Part shown: positions 1 through 7,306 of the stretch, piece by piece | Layout: each line of letters opens with the position of its first letter | Position numbering within the stretch: the first letter of the stretch is position 1 | Source of the DNA: Oxobacter pfennigii | Lineage (GTDB): Bacteria > Bacillota > Clostridia > Clostridiales > Oxobacteraceae | Reading direction: 5' to 3' | Length of the DNA stretch: 64,000 nt | Assembly (NCBI RefSeq): GCF_001317355.1 | Contig: NZ_LKET01000014.1 | Location: 62,001-126,000 of the forward strand | Program-made: the position numbers and the translations under genes | Notes under the pieces: generated by a model | What the model was told of the DNA's origin: nothing | Seen by the model: only the letters and a program-made list of their open reading frames with translations | The model's database searches: none

Positions 1-145
1 CATAGAGACCTCAGGCCATTTTGATTTGGATGCAGAACTTAAAATATGGCTTTCCGGAATGCCGGTACCCATAGAAAAGAAATTCAATAAAAGCCTTAAC
101 ATATATGAACTTCAAAGCGTATTAGCTGCTTATGTATTAAAGTAA
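1..145 (+). CDS. 3' end of an unidentified protein gene
   Basis: The reading frame that begins at base 2 is open from the left edge to a TAA at 143-145, giving the last 47 residues of a protein whose start lies outside the window. The visible part contains GHFDLDAELKIWLSG and ends NIYELQSVLAAYVLK, which looks like a normal soluble C-terminus. It is followed 20 bases later by a good terminator, which supports it being a real gene end. I do not recognise the family. Confidence 0.6.
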   Translation, partial: IETSGHFDLDAELKIWLSGMPVPIEKKFNKSLNIYELQSVLAAYVLK

Positions 146-163
146 ATATGACTATAGATATCT

Positions 164-195
164 TAGCCCTGTTTAAATCAGGGCTATTATCTTTA
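164..195 (+). terminator. Rho-independent terminator of the left-edge gene
   Basis: A perfect 7-bp stem, AGCCCTG (165-171) with CAGGGCT (179-185) around a 7-base AT loop, is followed by the T-rich run ttatctttattt. It ends transcription of the partial gene before the DUF2284 gene. Confidence 0.8.
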
Positions 196-274
196 TTTAA
201 AGGATTTTACATAATATAAGAATTGGAGCGTAACTGAATTATGGTTTAAAATAAAACCATAGGAGATGTATAAT

Positions 275-814
275 ATGATGAAAATTGAAGAAATTATTTT
301 CCGGGAAAGAGAAAATTTTAATATCCATGAATATGCCTTTTTGAAGCCCGCTGATGTTATCTTTTCAGATGAAGTAAGGATGTTTTGTGAAAAGAACGGC
401 TGCGGTATGCACGGCACTTCCTGGGCTTGCCCGCCTGCAACAGGGAGTGTAGCGGAATGCAGAAAACTATGCAACAAATATAAAAATGCTTTTATTTTCA
501 GTTCAGTTACCAAGCTTGAAAGCTCTTATGATATAAAGGGCTGGCGTACTGCCAGAATAACCCATGAAGCCATTACTGATAAAGTAGTAAAAATATTCAG
601 AAGGGAATTTAAAAATCCTCTTATACTTTCTACAGAAGGGTGCACTGTATGCAAAAAATGCTCTTACCCTGATAACCCCTGCAGATTTCCCGACCGTATG
701 TATCCGGCAACAGAAGGCTTTGGCATCTTGGTTATGCAGCAGGCCTCATTGTGCAACATGAAGTACAATAACGGCCCTGAAACGGTGACATATTTCAGCA
801 TGGTATTCTTTTAA
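275..814 (+). CDS. DUF2284 metal-binding protein
   Basis: A cysteine-rich cytoplasmic protein of 179 residues that matches the DUF2284 (predicted metal-binding) family. The N-terminal half has the family pattern CEKNGCGMHGTSWACPP, and the C-terminal half has CTVCKKCSYPDNPCRFPDRM. These two cysteine groups probably hold metal or an FeS cluster. The function of the family is unknown; members are common in anaerobes. The open frame begins at 266, but AGGAG sits at 261-265, so the ATG at 275 (or 278) is the likely start. The gene stands alone after a terminator and converges with the endonuclease III-like gene on the other strand, whose stop is 12 bases away. Confidence 0.85.
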   Translation: MMKIEEIIFRERENFNIHEYAFLKPADVIFSDEVRMFCEKNGCGMHGTSWACPPATGSVAECRKLCNKYKNAFIFSSVTKLESSYDIKGWRTARITHEAITDKVVKIFRREFKNPLILSTEGCTVCKKCSYPDNPCRFPDRMYPATEGFGILVMQQASLCNMKYNNGPETVTYFSMVFF

Positions 815-826
815 ATTACAATAGCT

Positions 827-1636
827 TTATACCCAAATATCAGGTTCACTTACTATATCTTTCATACAAAATTCACTAAATGGACAGCTTTGGCACCTTG
901 GGTTTTGAGGGCTGCAGTATTCCCTTCCAACCTCCCAGCATAAGCTGTTAACAAGGCCGGGGAATTCAGGGTTCAATTCTCTGGCCTTCGCAATTGTATA
1001 AATACGGGCAATTTCCCCGTCAGGCACATAAGGGGTTAGGCCCAGTCTTTGGAATACCTTCAGTACATGGACATCAGGAGCTACATCTATAAAGCTGTAA
1101 TCTGAGAATTCTATCCCGTAATGAGTATGAAGAATGCCGGCAGCCATATTTGCAACCTTAAAGCCGCATCCTTTAAAATCCAAAAACCTTAAAATCACAT
1201 TGCAGCTTTTGGGTTTATTGCTCCATATTCTTGAGGCATCACCGTTCATATAGACTGAATCTTTAATTTTACGCACTCCGTTATAAAAAACACTTGCCTT
1301 TATTGCCGGATATCTGTGCCATTTCTTCTTTCCGCTGAACATATTCACATATTCCTGTTCATCTATCTTATAAAGCTCTTTTATATCAAAGGTACCTAAT
1401 TTTTCAAAAACACGGTATGGAATGGTCCATGCCACATCGGAATCTACGCCGGTATCCATAAGACAGGCAAGAACAAAAGCATGAGGGTGTTTTTCTATAT
1501 CCCTAAGGAGCTTATCTGCATTTTCTATGAAGTATTTATCTTCTGGTGCAAATGCTTTTTTAGTTAGCAAAGACTCTCTTATATAAGATTTATTTAAATA
1601 TTTTTTATATGCCATATCGACTAAAGGATGCTTCAT
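827..1636 (-). CDS. Endonuclease III-like DNA glycosylase (HhH-GPD) with FeS cluster
   Basis: A 269-residue base-excision-repair type protein. The helix-hairpin-helix stretch FKGCGFKVAN keeps a lysine where endonuclease III has its catalytic Lys, and APDVHVLKV carries the catalytic-type Asp of the DxHV motif. The C-terminus has C-x6-C-x2-C-x5-C (from CSPQNPRC to FC), the [4Fe-4S] loop of the Nth family. It is longer than Nth (about 210 residues) and has an N-terminal extension of about 60 residues, so it belongs to a divergent branch, not to nth itself. All key residues look intact, so glycosylase/lyase activity is plausible. The substrate lesion cannot be told. A gene of the same superfamily at about 12 kb has lost the lysine. 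Confidence 0.8.
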   Translation of the reverse strand: MKHPLVDMAYKKYLNKSYIRESLLTKKAFAPEDKYFIENADKLLRDIEKHPHAFVLACLMDTGVDSDVAWTIPYRVFEKLGTFDIKELYKIDEQEYVNMFSGKKKWHRYPAIKASVFYNGVRKIKDSVYMNGDASRIWSNKPKSCNVILRFLDFKGCGFKVANMAAGILHTHYGIEFSDYSFIDVAPDVHVLKVFQRLGLTPYVPDGEIARIYTIAKARELNPEFPGLVNSLCWEVGREYCSPQNPRCQSCPFSEFCMKDIVSEPDIWV

Positions 1637-1798
1637 TATGTTTTTACCTCCGAATCAGACACCCTGTGCCTAAAAAGAGGTGCCGTCTGTTTTCTATTAT
1701 ATAGTTTTTGCGGTAGCTACCAATTGTTTATGTGTAATCTGGATCCCAATTTCTTTCTGAGGAATAATCTTTGCATTAGAAGGCTTGGCTTCTGCCTC

Positions 1799-2344
1799 TT
1801 AGTTGTTATTTATCATTTGCCACTTTTCTTTTGTAATTGCCATTTCATACATATTCCAATAACCGGTGGACGACTCCCTCGCTTTTTCCATGAATTTTTC
1901 TTCTGTAAACCCTACACTTTTATAGCACCTAACAGCCGGTTCATTAAAATCAAATACTCCAAGAGTTATCTTCTCAAACCCCATATCTTCAAAACCAATT
2001 TTCAATACTTCTTTTAATGCCTTTCTCCCTATACCTTTGCCCCTGTTGTTTTCTTCTCCAATCAGGAATCTGCATACTCTGCCAGTTTTATTACCTTTGT
2101 CTATTTCCCGCAATTCAACAGTGCCAATAATTTTATTTGTATGTTCATGCTGTATTTTATAAAGAAATATATTGGCATCCGGCTTTTTTACTTCATTTAA
2201 GAAATAGTTCTCGACCTGCTCCAACGTCAAAGGGTAATTATATGTTGGTCCTGCCCATTGCAATAAATAATCATAAGACTTATTTTCGTTCCATTTTACT
2301 ATATTTATAAAATCCTCTTCTCCCATTATATTAAGTTTTATCAT
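1799..2344 (-). CDS. GNAT family N-acetyltransferase (RimJ/RimL-like)
   Basis: A single-domain GNAT acetyltransferase of about 181 residues. The acetyl-CoA binding motif A is visible as RFLIGEENNRGKGIGRKALKEVL, the R/Q-x-x-G-x-G/A type loop, followed by the late strand and helix FNEPAVRCYKSVGF that closes the fold. The substrate is unknown; the arrangement resembles the RimJ/RimL branch that acetylates protein N-termini or small molecules. The frame could start at a TTG at 2359, but ATG at 2344 is preceded by a GGGGCGG-like site and is preferred. The start overlaps the end of the HAD phosphatase gene by 14 bases, so the two are translationally coupled. Confidence 0.85.
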   Translation of the reverse strand: MIKLNIMGEEDFINIVKWNENKSYDYLLQWAGPTYNYPLTLEQVENYFLNEVKKPDANIFLYKIQHEHTNKIIGTVELREIDKGNKTGRVCRFLIGEENNRGKGIGRKALKEVLKIGFEDMGFEKITLGVFDFNEPAVRCYKSVGFTEEKFMEKARESSTGYWNMYEMAITKEKWQMINNN

Positions 2345-2975
2345 TTGACACCGCCCCAACGTTAATTAGCTCATCAATGCTTTTAATGATATAATCATAT
2401 TCCTTTACTTTCCCAAAGCCATAGCTGGCATAGACAAAGGGGATATTAGCCAGTCTTGCTGCCTTTAAGTCTCCTGCGGTATCACCGACATATATTGGAT
2501 GAGCCAGGTTATTCCTTGCCATGATTAATTTTATGTTTTCGCCTTTGGATAATCCTGTCCTTTCGGAATTTTCATAGTCAGTAAAGTATTTCTCCATTTT
2601 ATGCAATTTAAAAAAGGTTTCAATATATCCGCCCTGGCAGTTGCTTACTATAAACAGCTTTCTTGTTTTTACAAGCTCCTTTAAAGTTTCCTCTACTTTT
2701 TCATAAAGAAATGTTGTATATTTCCCTAAAAATATACATTCATCCTTGCAGCACTGCATGGCTATTTTTACCCTTAATTCTTCTTTAATATAAGGGAATA
2801 GCTTTGCGGCAACATCCTTAACTGTCAATCCCATAATATCCTTTATATCATCCAAGGTAAGTTTATTTTTCACTTCTTTATACTTTTCTATAGTTTCATT
2901 CCAGGAGTGCATTACTCCTTCAGTTGCATCCCAAAGAGTGCCGTCCAGGTCAAAAATAATACCGTCTGCTTTCAT
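2331..2975 (-). CDS. HAD-family hydrolase, phosphoglycolate phosphatase-like
   Basis: A soluble HAD-superfamily phosphatase of 214 residues. Motif I, DLDGTLW, lies near the N-terminus with the nucleophile Asp and general acid Asp. Motif II is FIVSNC. Motif IV is YVGDTAGDLKAAR. The alpha-helical cap between motifs I and II is typical of the Gph/PGPase-like subclass IA. The exact substrate is not predictable; small phosphate esters are usual. An upstream in-frame TTG at 2999 exists, but AAAGGAG sits 6 bases before the ATG at 2975, which decides the start. It overlaps the following acetyltransferase gene and forms a two-gene operon with it. Confidence 0.85.
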   Translation of the reverse strand: MKADGIIFDLDGTLWDATEGVMHSWNETIEKYKEVKNKLTLDDIKDIMGLTVKDVAAKLFPYIKEELRVKIAMQCCKDECIFLGKYTTFLYEKVEETLKELVKTRKLFIVSNCQGGYIETFFKLHKMEKYFTDYENSERTGLSKGENIKLIMARNNLAHPIYVGDTAGDLKAARLANIPFVYASYGFGKVKEYDYIIKSIDELINVGAVSNDKT

Positions 2976-3027
2976 AGTTGGTCTCCTTTTGTTTTGCAAT
3001 AATAATTCCCCCGACCCGAAACAAAAA

Positions 3028-3780
3028 TCATTCTTTATTTCTTATATACTTAAGACTTATGCTGGGATTGCTGGTTTTTATTGACCTTATTTCAAAATGA
3101 TTCAGTGAAGACACAAAGGGTGTAAGCTTTGAAAATCCGTAGTTCCTGGTATCAAAATCCGGATATCTCCTATTAAGAGTGCTGCCTAATTCCCCTAAAA
3201 ACGCCCAACCGTCTTCATCGGATATCTCGGTGATAATGGTTTTTATGGCTTCTATAAGCTCATCCTTGCTGGTCATGCCGACCTTTGGCCCTTCTTGTTT
3301 ATTAACTTGTTTTGTGTTTGAAGCCTGTGCCGGTTTTGAGGACATGGAAGCCAATACTTCCAGGTATTTAAACTTTTCACACGCCGAGATAAAAGGCGTA
3401 GGAGTTTTCTTTTCTCCCATTCCCAGCACATACATGCCCGCTTCTCTTAATCTGGACGCCAGCCTTGTAAAATCACTGTCGCTTGAAACAATGCAAAAAC
3501 CGTCAACGTTTTTTGAATACAATATATCCATGGCATCTATTATCAAAGCCGAATCCGTAGAATTTTTACCTGTGGTATAACTATATTGTTGTATCGGGCT
3601 AATTGAATAGTCAAGCAGTACATTTTTCCATGACGCCAGCTGGGGCTTTGTCCAATCCCCATATATCCTTTTATATGTCGGTGTCCCATGATTTGATATC
3701 TCATCGATTATATATTTTATGTATTTATCCGATACATTATCAGCATCAATCAAAACTGCAATTTTATTATCCTTTTCCAT
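3028..3780 (-). CDS. NYN-domain ribonuclease-like protein with LOTUS/OST-HTH domain
   Basis: A 250-residue protein with two domains. Residues 1-145 form a NYN (DUF88/LabA-type) PIN-like nuclease domain: VLIDADNVS near the N-terminus, NSTDSALIIDAMD in the middle and VSSDSDFTRLA supply the acidic residues expected to bind Mg2+. After a linker rich in K, Q and N, residues 172-245 resemble an OST-HTH/LOTUS domain (DELIEAIKTIITEIS... to LNHFEIR), a small winged-helix fold that binds RNA. The combination suggests RNA processing or turnover, but no target is known. GAGGAGA precedes the ATG. The gene stands alone. Confidence 0.8.
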   Translation of the reverse strand: MEKDNKIAVLIDADNVSDKYIKYIIDEISNHGTPTYKRIYGDWTKPQLASWKNVLLDYSISPIQQYSYTTGKNSTDSALIIDAMDILYSKNVDGFCIVSSDSDFTRLASRLREAGMYVLGMGEKKTPTPFISACEKFKYLEVLASMSSKPAQASNTKQVNKQEGPKVGMTSKDELIEAIKTIITEISDEDGWAFLGELGSTLNRRYPDFDTRNYGFSKLTPFVSSLNHFEIRSIKTSNPSISLKYIRNKE

Positions 3781-3870
3781 AGTTTTTCTCTCCTCTACTT
3801 AAAATTTTATTTGCTTATCCTTGCTATCAAGTCCTATTTAAGAAAAGTATATTCAGTCCTCCGCTGTATG

Positions 3871-4050
3871 TTATCTGGCATGAATATTGTCCTGTCGGTG
3901 GTTCAAATTTATTATGATTTCTGCAAAATCCTTATTCTCTTTAAATTCTAATGAATCCATATAGTCATTCCTCTGATTTATCATATTACCGCTATCCTTA
4001 TACTGATTTGCAATAAGCATTTTTAAAACCGGCCCCCGCAGGTATATCAT
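3871..4050 (-). CDS. Possible small protein, 59 residues
   Basis: An open frame of 59 codons from ATG at 4050 to TAA at 3871 fills most of the 304-base gap between the NYN gene and the kinase-like gene. Its product begins MIYLRGPVLKMLIANQ and ends NLNHRQDNIHAR. No ribosome binding site is evident and I do not recognise it. It could be the remnant of a longer gene or a chance frame. The rest of this gap shows nothing else. Confidence 0.25.
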   Translation of the reverse strand: MIYLRGPVLKMLIANQYKDSGNMINQRNDYMDSLEFKENKDFAEIIINLNHRQDNIHAR

Positions 4051-4084
4051 TTAGCATGACATTACGTTCATTTTACAGTATTAT

Positions 4085-4630
4085 TCACCCGGACGGATCT
4101 GCCCAATATGCATTTAAAACATGTGTGCAAAGGATATCTACCGGCTGATTCCCGTCTAAAATCAGTGTTTTGCATGATGCGTCTTTCAAGCGAAGCTTAT
4201 GATTTGCAAGTGAATTCACTGCATTTTCATCAGCAGTCAGATAAGTTTTACACCAGTCTATAAATTCGCAGGTTAACTGATAGTGATCTCCATCTGGAAG
4301 CATCCTTTCTCCAAATCTTGAAAACTCTCTGTCATAAATTCTTTTCATACGGATTTCTTCATCTATTATCAATAGTACCAGCATCTCCCTGTCATTGAAC
4401 CCTTGAGGGTTCCAAGAATGCACCGACCCCGAGACAATATAATACTGATGATTGGCAATGTCATTATTATACATTTCAAAACGTTCTTCAACTGGATAAT
4501 TTTCAGTAAAAGATGGGTCCTTCCATAGATATTTATCCGTATCAATCCAATAAACACCGGTTTTTTTACTGATATATTTGCCCAGCGTACTTTTTCCTGT
4601 ACCAGAGGCACCAATAACCTGTATTTTCAT
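4085..4630 (-). CDS. P-loop kinase-like ATPase (adenylate/shikimate kinase-like)
   Basis: A 181-residue nucleotide kinase-like protein. The Walker A loop GASGTGKST is at residues 7-15. The IDTDKYLW motif after the first strand is typical of small-molecule kinases that bind an acceptor through an Asp. A lid-like basic segment RMKRIYDREFSRFGERM follows in the middle of the chain. Such proteins are usually annotated as AAA-family ATPase or FlaR-like and phosphorylate an unknown small molecule. GGAGG lies upstream of the ATG at 4630. No partner gene is evident nearby. Confidence 0.75.
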   Translation of the reverse strand: MKIQVIGASGTGKSTLGKYISKKTGVYWIDTDKYLWKDPSFTENYPVEERFEMYNNDIANHQYYIVSGSVHSWNPQGFNDREMLVLLIIDEEIRMKRIYDREFSRFGERMLPDGDHYQLTCEFIDWCKTYLTADENAVNSLANHKLRLKDASCKTLILDGNQPVDILCTHVLNAYWADPSG

Positions 4631-4721
4631 ATTAATGTTCCTGCCTCCTTTGTAAATTTTATAGATATCCAGATTATGAAAATATTATGAGCTAATGATA
4701 ACACTTTAAAGTTCAAAGCTT

Positions 4722-5180
4722 TCACTTTTCTACTGAATAAATTAATCGCGGAATCATGCGTCCCTTTTTGAGAAGAGATTCTACTTCACCGCAATGTATC
4801 GCTCCCATGTTCACATAAAAACATTTAGCTTGAGGGCTTGTTACTATGGTAAATTCTTTGATGCCAACCTCTTTACAGTTTCTAATCATATAATTCCATA
4901 ATAATTTTCCGTAGCCTTTTCCTATGTATTCAGATTCAATAAAGAAATATTCCAATGAAGTCTCATTCTTTTCAGTTAAAATGCCATAGAATCCAACAAT
5001 CTTATCATTTTCTTCTATAATGGCAGTTATATTATTTCTGATAAATTCTTTACCCACATTGTAAACGGATTTGAATTTATTCATATAATCAGAATCATAT
5101 CCCCAATAAGCTTCGGATTTTATAGCTATATCCGTTAATATTCCATATTCACTCTCCCTTGCACTTCGTATGTTTAGCAT
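4722..5180 (-). CDS. GNAT family N-acetyltransferase
   Basis: A GNAT acetyltransferase of about 152 residues. The central acetyl-CoA site reads FFIESEYIGKGYGKLLWNYM, with G-x-G-x-G/L pattern, followed by EFTIVTSPQAKCFYVNMGA, the usual final strand and helix. The substrate is unknown. The longest frame begins at 5198, but that ATG overlaps the AGGGAG site; the ATG at 5180, 9 bases after AGGGAG, fits better. It stands upstream of nothing on the same strand that is clearly co-transcribed. Confidence 0.85.
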   Translation of the reverse strand: MLNIRSARESEYGILTDIAIKSEAYWGYDSDYMNKFKSVYNVGKEFIRNNITAIIEENDKIVGFYGILTEKNETSLEYFFIESEYIGKGYGKLLWNYMIRNCKEVGIKEFTIVTSPQAKCFYVNMGAIHCGEVESLLKKGRMIPRLIYSVEK

Positions 5181-5263
5181 TATGTTATACTCCCTCATGA
5201 AATTTGAATCATATTATTTTACAGAGCCAAATTATAAGAACATCCTTTATCTATATTTAGATG

Positions 5264-5881
5264 CTAAAATCCACATTCTTCATTAACTATAAATAATCTC
5301 ATTCTATTGATGTCCGACTGCCCCTCAATTATTGAAAGGATATTACATACTCTTTCTCGGGATACACAATCTACACACTTATTTAATGTCACACATGGTG
5401 GATTATATCCTGACCGTTTTGCATTCAGAGGACATGCAACATCTTTGACTCTTTTTATTGCTTCATCAACTGTTTCCACTAATTTATTTCTACCGACCAC
5501 AATGATTACTTTATCCGGTCCAAAAGAAATTGCCGCAACTCTATTACCGCTATGATCAACATTAACAATACGCCTATCAGCAGTTACGGCATTGGAACCG
5601 GTGATATACCAGTCAGTAATGAGAGCTTTCTTTTTCAAGGCCTTACTTTCATTCTTCGTTTCTGCAAGTTCTTTATCATACACAATATTTCCTCTTTATA
5701 TAAGTGATTGTGTAATACCCATCTTTTGCAGTGTCGCTGAATGCCCAATCCCGATTGTACTATCAACAGGTATAATATTTAATATATATAATTTAGCTTC
5801 TTCTAAAGTCTCAAAATATGAAGTTTCTATATTCCTCATTCTGCAATTTTCTTGTATTACACTGAACTCTTCAGCATCCAT
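5264..5881 (-). pseudogene. LUD-domain (LutC-like) gene interrupted by an in-frame stop
   Basis: Two open pieces in the same frame make one LUD-domain protein. The first, from 5881 to the TAA at 5696-5698, gives 61 residues starting MDAEEFSVIQ. The second continues in frame with RGNIVYDKELAE and runs to 5264. Set against the intact paralogue at 6518-7135, the TAA falls exactly where that gene has a basic residue in FIRKGGFIFYDK, so one base change (for example AAA to TAA) explains it. The C-terminal half keeps GSNAVTADRRIVN, the C-x-x-C pair and the KRSG...PPC region. It overlaps the acetyltransferase before it by 11 bases. A GTG at 5683 could restart translation of a fragment. Confidence 0.8.
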
Positions 5882-6317
5882 TATTGTTTCTCCTTAACTG
5901 CAAGATAAATTTATAGGAGGATTTTTTCATTCCGATTTTCTCGTAAAAAAGATGGCTTTTTTCCCTCCTTCTATTACTGCAGACTTCTATATTAATACAA
6001 TTATTTTCTGATGCAATATTTTTGGCTGTCTCAAACATCATATGTCCGATACCGGACCCTTGCCATTCCTCTGTAACAATTAATTCCTGGATTTCAGCAA
6101 TACTTCCTGCATGGTGCAAAAGCTGCTGGATGTGGATACTTATGAAACCAATTATTTTTCCCGGCTGTTCTGCAACAATGTAATGTATTCTACTATCCGA
6201 AAGATTATTTAGATATACAGTACAAAAATTGCTTTTATCCATCTTCCTTTCCTCCAACTCACAAATCAAAGAAAAAACATCTTCCATATCATTCTTTTCT
6301 GCTTTTCGGATATTCAT
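5871..6317 (-). CDS. GNAT family N-acetyltransferase
   Basis: A single-domain GNAT protein of 148 residues. The acetyl-CoA binding motif is TEEWQGSGIGHMMFETA and the last conserved segment is SHLFYEKIGM. The C-terminus is basic (LQLRRNNNGC). The target is unknown. AGGGG lies nine bases before the ATG at 6317, so this start is preferred to the ATG at 6326 that abuts it. The gene ends inside the start of the broken LUD gene (11-base overlap), so the two were translationally coupled. A 21-base sequence in its upstream region recurs near 13.36 kb. Confidence 0.85.
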   Translation of the reverse strand: MNIRKAEKNDMEDVFSLICELEERKMDKSNFCTVYLNNLSDSRIHYIVAEQPGKIIGFISIHIQQLLHHAGSIAEIQELIVTEEWQGSGIGHMMFETAKNIASENNCINIEVCSNRRREKSHLFYEKIGMKKSSYKFILQLRRNNNGC

Positions 6318-6387
6318 AATAATCATCCCCTTGTCAAATTAGCTAATAGGAAATAAATTCTACTAATTTACATTAAATCCTTCATTA

Positions 6388-6424
6388 TATAAATAAAAAT
6401 GCACCAATTAAACAAGGTGCATAA
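6388..6424 (-). terminator. Rho-independent terminator after the intact LUD gene
   Basis: Read on the minus strand, ATGCACC (6422-6416) pairs with GGTGCAT (6405-6399) and is followed by TTTTTATTTA. It lies downstream of the LUD gene that ends at 6518. A close relative of this hairpin with the same tail follows the molybdate regulator at about 23.07 kb. Confidence 0.7.
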
Positions 6425-6517
6425 TTGATACTAAACTTTTATGTTTCGGCAACTATTCCGCCTATATCCTTTATATAACCTGCTTTTTCACAAACCACTA
6501 CCAACCCCATTTACTTG

Positions 6518-7135
6518 TTAAAATCCATATGTTTGATTTATAAGAATCACTTTTATCCTATCTTTAATAAATTGTCCCGTGATGAGAACAAAGTCATTGC
6601 AAATCCTTTGCTCATGCCTGCAATCGATACATTTTCCCAGCTTTGTACACGGCGTATCCTTTTTAAGCCTTTTCGCATCTAAAGGCGCAGCAATCTGCCT
6701 CGTACGTTTGATAGCATCTTCTACGGTATCCGTCAGTTTATTGATGCCTGCTACAACAATTACCTGCTTTGGTCCGTACAGCATGGGAGCAACGCGGCTT
6801 CCGTTTCCGTCAATGTTGAACAGCTTTCCATCAAGGGTAATGGCGTTTGTACCTGTCAGGAATGTATCCGCATCAAAGTTTTTCAAGTATATCTCACGCT
6901 TTTCGTCCGGTGTCAGCCCCGGCTGATGTTTGTCATAAAAAATAAAGCCGCCCTTTCGAATAAAATCAAACACCCCCGTTTCCTCCAGCGTAACAGAATC
7001 TCCCCATCCAACCTTCTCGCCCTTTTTAACCAGTAAGGCCATGAGATTGAGCAATTCTTTCCTGTTCTCAACAAAGTAACCGGCCATATTGTTTCGCTGC
7101 AAATTTGAAATTACTTTTTTTATCCTTTCGTCCAT
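6518..7135 (-). CDS. LUD-domain protein, LutC-like
   Basis: A 205-residue protein of the LUD (LutC/YkgG, DUF162) family. LutC belongs to the lactate-utilisation LutABC system, but single LUD proteins without LutA/LutB are widespread in anaerobes and their role is unclear. Visible family signs are GWGDSVTLEETG, GTNAITLDGKLFNIDGNGSRV, the strand VIVVAGINKL, and the cysteine pattern DTPCTKLGKCIDC followed by RICND. No lutA or lutB gene is next to it. GGAGG sits just before the ATG at 7135. The adjacent gene at 5264-5881 is a broken paralogue. Confidence 0.8.
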   Translation of the reverse strand: MDERIKKVISNLQRNNMAGYFVENRKELLNLMALLVKKGEKVGWGDSVTLEETGVFDFIRKGGFIFYDKHQPGLTPDEKREIYLKNFDADTFLTGTNAITLDGKLFNIDGNGSRVAPMLYGPKQVIVVAGINKLTDTVEDAIKRTRQIAAPLDAKRLKKDTPCTKLGKCIDCRHEQRICNDFVLITGQFIKDRIKVILINQTYGF

Positions 7136-7195
7136 ACATACCTCCAGGGACCGTTTCTACGGTGATAAAGAAATAGTTATATAAATTAATCTAAT

Positions 7196-7260
7196 ATATC
7201 ATAAAATTTGCATGGCAAATTTTGTGTCGCAATAAATTCTGAAAGAATTTATTATATCAT
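7196..7260. repeat. Double-hairpin intergenic repeat, copy A
   Basis: A 65-base element with ATATCAT at both ends. Inside are a 9-bp stem (AAAATTTGC/GCAAATTTT, 3-base loop), a short spacer with TCG, and a 10-bp stem (AATAAATTCT/AGAATTTATT, 3-base loop). A second element of the same plan lies at 31361-31424 with different but still fully paired stems. It sits between argS and the LUD gene. Confidence 0.7.
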
Positions 7261-7306
7261 ATTTTAAAAATTGAGGGGCAAAAAGGCAAAACATTTTTAT
7301 CGGATA

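Noticed and set aside
1628-2017. A 129-codon plus-strand frame
   Set aside because: Antisense to the acetyltransferase gene and rich in Cys, Phe and Leu; a shadow frame.
5696-5698. Stop-codon recoding in the LUD gene
   Set aside because: The codon is TAA, which has no known selenocysteine or pyrrolysine recoding, and no structure suggestive of read-through was seen.
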